Source: Clostridiales bacterium
GTDB lineage: Bacteria > Bacillota_A > Clostridia > Oscillospirales > Oscillospiraceae
Direction of reading: 5' to 3'
Assembly: GCA_022777455.1 (NCBI GenBank)
Contig: JALFGI010000313.1
Coordinates: forward strand, 1-23,953
Length of the DNA stretch: 23,953 nucleotides
Shown here: piece by piece, positions 21,857 to 23,953 of the stretch
Layout: every line of letters begins with the position of its first letter
Numbering within the stretch: position 1 is the stretch's first letter
The notes under the pieces: generated by a model
Database searches by the model: none
Told to the model about the DNA's origin: nothing
The model's input: the letters and a program-made list of their open reading frames with translations, nothing else
Made by a program: the position numbers and the translations under genes

Positions 21857-22693
21857 ATGGCTGGTATTTTATATCTGGTGCCCACCCCCATCGGCAATTT
21901 GGGGGACATCTCCATCCGTGCCAGGCAGACCCTGGAGCAAGCCGACTTCATCGCTGCCGAGGACACCCGGGTCACCCTGAAGCTGTTAAACCATCTGGAA
22001 ATCAAAAAAAGCCTTGTCAGCTACTACGAGCACAACAAGACTTTCAAGGGCAGCCGGATCGTGGAGCGGATTCTGGCCGGGGAAACCTGCGCCCTGGTTT
22101 CCGACGCCGGAAGCCCTGCCATCTCCGACCCCGGCGAGGATCTGGTGAAACAGTGCGCCGAAGCAGGGATCACCGTGTGTGCCATTCCCGGCCCCTGCGC
22201 CGCCATCACGGCCCTGAGCATCTCCGGCCAATCCACCGGCCGGTTCTGCTTTGAGGGGTTTCTCTCCATGTCCAAAAAGAGCCGCCAGGAGCATCTGGAG
22301 TCCCTACGGGAGGAAAAGCGCACCATGATCTTTTATGAGGCCCCCCACAAGCTGATGAACACCCTGGAGGACATGGTGCAGGTGTTCGGCCCTGACCGGC
22401 CCGTCAGCTTCTGCCGGGAGCTGACCAAGCTCCACGAGCAGGTTCTGCGCACCACTCTTGGAGAAGCCATCAACTACTACACAGAAAATCCCCCCAAGGG
22501 AGAATTCGTCCTGGTGGTAGCCGGGGCGCCGGAGGAAGCAAAGGAGCTTCCCTCCGTCACCGATGCCGCCGCCCGGGTGAAGCAACTGGTAGAGCAGGGA
22601 CTTTCCCGCAAAGACGCCATCAAGCAGACCGCCCAGGAGCTGAATCTTCCGAAAAACGCGGTGTATGCCGCCGCTCTGGGGGAAGAGAAATAA
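21857..22693 (+). CDS. rsmI: RsmI: 16S rRNA C1402 2'-O-methyltransferase
   Basis: RsmI is a tetrapyrrole-methylase-fold enzyme that 2'-O-methylates cytidine 1402 of 16S rRNA, the same base modified by RsmH. The 278-residue protein shows LVPTPIGNLGDIS (8-20), AAEDTR, SDAGSPAISDPGEDLV, IPGPCAAITALSISG and FYEAPHKL, all diagnostic. The start at 21857 has GGAGG 7 nt upstream and follows the TrmN6-like gene by 2 bp. The stop overlaps the next start by one base (TAATG). Confidence 0.97.
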   Translation: MAGILYLVPTPIGNLGDISIRARQTLEQADFIAAEDTRVTLKLLNHLEIKKSLVSYYEHNKTFKGSRIVERILAGETCALVSDAGSPAISDPGEDLVKQCAEAGITVCAIPGPCAAITALSISGQSTGRFCFEGFLSMSKKSRQEHLESLREEKRTMIFYEAPHKLMNTLEDMVQVFGPDRPVSFCRELTKLHEQVLRTTLGEAINYYTENPPKGEFVLVVAGAPEEAKELPSVTDAAARVKQLVEQGLSRKDAIKQTAQELNLPKNAVYAAALGEEK

Positions 22694-23790
22694 TGGCGGA
22701 CAGCTGGATTGATTTTGAACTGACCAACGACCAGCGCCGGTGCTTTGCCCTGGAACCGGTGGAGCCGGATTGGGTAAAAACGGAACTGAAGCCCAGTCAA
22801 TATGACCTCTACGATACCTTCGCTTATCTGCGTGGAAACACCCTCCGAAAAATCATCTGCGTGGGTGAGGGACTTTACGCCGAGCAATCCTACCAGGAGG
22901 AACTGTCGGAGGATGGGAAGTTTCTTCTGCCAAAAACACCCAAGGGAAAGCCCGTTCCCCTCACTGCGGCCAACGCAATAAAGCGTACCCCAAAGGGAAT
23001 GCGGCTGGTCTACAGCAACCGGGCCGTATCCCTGACAAATTTCACCGCCCAGCGGTGTTTTTTCCGCAGCTCCTACGTTGGTCTATCCCTCCCCGCCTTT
23101 TCTGATTTTGAGGCTTTTGTGGAGCAGTGGTGCCGGGAAACCGATTCCCGGAAGCAGGCCGAGGTGGATGCCTTTGCCCAGCTTCCCCGAATTCATCAGA
23201 AGTACCGGGAAGGGGATTTTTTCCGGTTCCGCATCAACCGCACGCTGTTCGGCTATGGCCGGATTCTGGTGGACTATGATGCCATGCGGAAAAAGAAGCT
23301 TCCCTTCTTGGATATATTTATGGGAAAACCCCTGTGCGTCTGCGTTTACCGGATTGCCACAGAGCAGACAGACTGCACAATGGAGGAACTGGCTGCGCTT
23401 CCAAAGCTCCCCTCCACCATGGTGATGGACAATATCTTCTATTATGGGGAGTGCGAAATCATCGGCAATCGTCCGCTGCAGCCCGAGGATGAGGAGTATC
23501 CCATTCACTACGGAAAGAGCATTTCCATGGGTGACACCTCCCTGTGCTACCAGTGTGGAAAAACCTTCCGGACGCTCCCCGGCGAAACAGAACTGGTTTC
23601 CGGTTTCCGCAACAACGATATCGGCTGGCAGTTGAATGTTTCCCTTCCCGTCCTGCTGGACTGCATCCGGGAGAACTCCAACCTCCCCTATTGGAACCAG
23701 GAACGTGACGCGTCGCTACGCCAGGACCTGCGAAATCCCAAATACCGCCTCCTGCTGGAACAGGTGAAAGTCCAATTCCACATTGACTGA
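22693..23790 (+). CDS. Uncharacterised protein with an Imm26-like segment
   Basis: I do not recognise the full 365-residue protein. It is soluble, without signal peptide or membrane segments. The segment around 170-265 (KYREGDFFRFRINRTLFGYGRIL..., then GKPLCVCVYRI... and NIFYYGECEIIG) resembles the Imm26 immunity-protein fold pattern (GDxFxIPL...GYGRVL), found in polymorphic-toxin loci but also as orphan genes; this is by eye only. The N-terminal about 160 residues show no family I know. C284 and C287 (CYQCG) could form a metal-like pair but lack a second pair. It is coupled to rsmI by TAATG overlap. No toxin gene is near. No terminator is evident before the next promoter. Confidence 0.75.
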   Translation: MADSWIDFELTNDQRRCFALEPVEPDWVKTELKPSQYDLYDTFAYLRGNTLRKIICVGEGLYAEQSYQEELSEDGKFLLPKTPKGKPVPLTAANAIKRTPKGMRLVYSNRAVSLTNFTAQRCFFRSSYVGLSLPAFSDFEAFVEQWCRETDSRKQAEVDAFAQLPRIHQKYREGDFFRFRINRTLFGYGRILVDYDAMRKKKLPFLDIFMGKPLCVCVYRIATEQTDCTMEELAALPKLPSTMVMDNIFYYGECEIIGNRPLQPEDEEYPIHYGKSISMGDTSLCYQCGKTFRTLPGETELVSGFRNNDIGWQLNVSLPVLLDCIRENSNLPYWNQERDASLRQDLRNPKYRLLLEQVKVQFHID

Positions 23791-23814
23791 TTTTGGTATC
23801 CTTTCAAATTACAG

Positions 23815-23843
23815 TTGACAAATTTCTGATCCAATGGTAGAAT
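23815..23843 (+). promoter_or_regulatory. Promoter upstream of the yybP-ykoY riboswitch
   Basis: TTGACA (23815-23820), a 17-bp spacer and TAGAAT (23838-23843). Transcription would start near 23850, about 10 nt before the riboswitch P1 helix. Confidence 0.88.
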
Positions 23844-23860
23844 TTTGTCGATAAAAATCC

Positions 23861-23943
23861 CATGAGGGAGTAGCAAGCGTATCACGCAGCAAGTCAACAT
23901 ACTGACCTTCCGGTCTGGCTTGCTTTAATTTGCGAGACTCATG
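23861..23943 (+). ncRNA. yybP-ykoY manganese riboswitch
   Basis: The RNA has the conserved GGGAGTAGC after the 5' P1 strand, TCAACATACTG in the middle, and GCGAGACT before the 3' strand. P1 is CATGAG (23861-23866) with CTCATG (23938-23943). P2 is AGCAAGC with GCTTGCT. Hairpins GCGT-ATC-ACGC and GACC-TTCC-GGTC fill the arms. This class binds Mn2+ and usually turns on manganese exporters (MntP, TerC-like or P-type ATPase). The aptamer is complete, but the expression platform and the regulated gene lie beyond the window. Confidence 0.9.
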
Positions 23944-23953
23944 TATAGCTGAT

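Overview
The window looks like a chromosomal segment of a gut-type, low-GC-phylum but GC-rich Clostridia member, probably Oscillospiraceae/Ruminococcaceae. The grounds are family-level: consensus AGGAGG ribosome binding sites and TTGACA/TATAAT promoters, a Clostridia-like dcw cluster headed by mraZ, a PASTA-tailed class B PBP, a ClpC with a UVR motif, a tiny 2[4Fe-4S] ferredoxin, a yybP-ykoY riboswitch and short palindromic repeats of the CTCTCCCTTTGGGAGAG kind. No species-level assignment is possible by eye. MurE carries the DNPR motif, so the peptidoglycan is probably meso-diaminopimelate type.

Left part (1-3382). A lone 5S rRNA plus tRNA-Asn unit has its own strong promoter (minus strand). 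It is followed by a MATE efflux transporter (minus). A gene-poor stretch of about 900 bp then holds a large composite palindromic repeat, small unexplained repeats, a decayed Fic-family gene and a second inverted repeat. Next comes a five-tRNA operon (Val-Asp-Phe-Gly-Cys, minus) with a consensus promoter and a hairpin terminator.

Middle part (3458-18330, all minus strand). This is the division and cell-wall (dcw) cluster, read right to left: mraZ, rsmH, ftsL-like, ftsI/spoVD-type PBP, murE, murF, mraY, ftsW/spoVE, murG, divIB/ftsQ, then ftsZ from its own promoter. Genes are tightly packed (ATGA and TAATG overlaps, gaps of 4-50 bp), except for a 108-bp gap with a 15-bp-stem hairpin before ftsI. 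murD, murC, murB, ftsA and sepF are absent. A terminator closes ftsZ; directly behind it lie a SAM methyltransferase and hslO (Hsp33). mraZ has a clear promoter and four helically phased GG(G/A) half-sites in its leader, the expected autoregulatory operator.

Right part (18409-23953). A ClpC-type AAA+ unfoldase (minus) is divergent from a 56-aa ferredoxin gene (plus), with a perfect inverted repeat in the shared control region. On the plus strand follow a TrmN6-like methyltransferase, rsmI and a gene of unknown function with an Imm26-like segment, all tightly coupled. The window ends in a promoter followed by a nearly complete yybP-ykoY (manganese) riboswitch, whose target gene lies outside.

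I do not see a clearly new defence or mobile system. The window is mostly housekeeping, and the most noteworthy items are regulatory structures, the decayed Fic locus with its repeats, and the unassigned last gene.
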